Shown piece by piece: positions 64,000 to 64,000 of a stretch of 64,000 nt of DNA (position 1 is its first letter; each line of letters begins with the position of its first letter). Below the pieces are notes generated by a model that saw nothing but the letters and a program-made list of their open reading frames with translations, was not told the origin of the DNA and did no database searches. This stretch comes from Psychrobacter luti (GTDB lineage: Bacteria; Pseudomonadota; Gammaproteobacteria; Pseudomonadales; Moraxellaceae), in contig NZ_JACHXL010000001.1 in the NCBI RefSeq assembly GCF_014192115.1, positions 712,788 through 776,787 on the forward strand, written 5' to 3'. The position numbers and the translations under genes are program-made.

Positions 64000-64000
64000 G

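Overview
The window reads like a chromosome segment of a Psychrobacter-type gammaproteobacterium (Moraxellaceae). This is inferred from the protein flavour of the housekeeping genes (DUF2058, GlpM, CvrA-type antiporter, guanidinobutyrase cluster), the moderate GC content and the tRNA-Gly context. No taxonomic search was possible.

Region 1 (1-12.65 kb) is ordinary core genome. It holds the end of a DUF2058 gene, then a minus-strand set made of an aldehyde dehydrogenase, a YjiH-type permease, a TPP-dependent 2-oxo acid decarboxylase and a guanidinobutyrase, with a divergent LysR gene. Together these fit the arginine-transaminase route (2-ketoarginine -> 4-guanidinobutyraldehyde -> 4-guanidinobutyrate -> GABA + urea). 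A K+/H+ antiporter, GlpM and a pyruvate/indolepyruvate decarboxylase follow.

Region 2 (12.58-15.6 kb) is the entry point of an accessory island. It has a tRNA-Gly(GCC) gene used as an integration site, repeated arm-type motifs, a divergent XRE repressor with two matching operators, an AlpA-like protein, a tyrosine integrase and two decayed small genes. No second attachment site was seen before 64 kb.

Region 3 (15.6-27.9 kb) carries a minus-strand cluster: an interrupted PP2C phosphatase, a WYL regulator, two PD-(D/E)XK nuclease-family proteins, and two proteins whose C-terminal half resembles the C-terminal domain of FtsZ without the GTPase domain (one of them fused to leucine-rich repeats). 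WG-repeat proteins, a lipoprotein, a further LRR protein and IS256 debris follow.

Region 4 (27.9-41.5 kb) is a DNA phosphorothioation defence locus of the Ssp type: sspA diverges from sspBCD, and a four-gene operon (DExH helicase, small protein, DndD-like ATPase, small protein) resembles the SspFGH effector module. A remnant of a phospholipase-D domain lies just upstream of the helicase. A MORC/MutL-like GHKL ATPase gene converges on sspA.

Region 5 (42.8-64 kb) is a type III-D CRISPR-Cas locus. Three short arrays with related 36-bp repeats are all read on the minus strand from conserved leaders at their high-coordinate ends. Between and after them lie csx16, two paralogous copies of an unknown two-gene module (soluble helical protein + membrane-anchored coiled coil), cas6, an unusual four-gene run (cupin-like, unknown, GreA-like, thymidylate-kinase-like), a Card1/Can2-like CARF nuclease and an NE0113/Csm6-family CARF protein. 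The effector operon runs on the minus strand in the order cas10 (cut by the window end) - cas7 - csx10 - double cas7 - csx19-like - TIGR03986-type RAMP. In this system Cas10 would make cyclic oligoadenylate, Card1 and possibly the Csm6-family protein would respond to it, and Csx16 would degrade it. All 16 spacers contain an open frame on the plus strand, usually protein-like, so the crRNAs would be antisense to phage mRNAs, as type III immunity needs. The strongest candidates for undescribed biology are the duplicated helical/coiled-coil module, the cupin-unknown-Gre-kinase run, a 39-residue hydrophobic ORF beside leader 2, the inverted solitary repeat in each leader, and the FtsZ-C-like/LRR/nuclease cluster.
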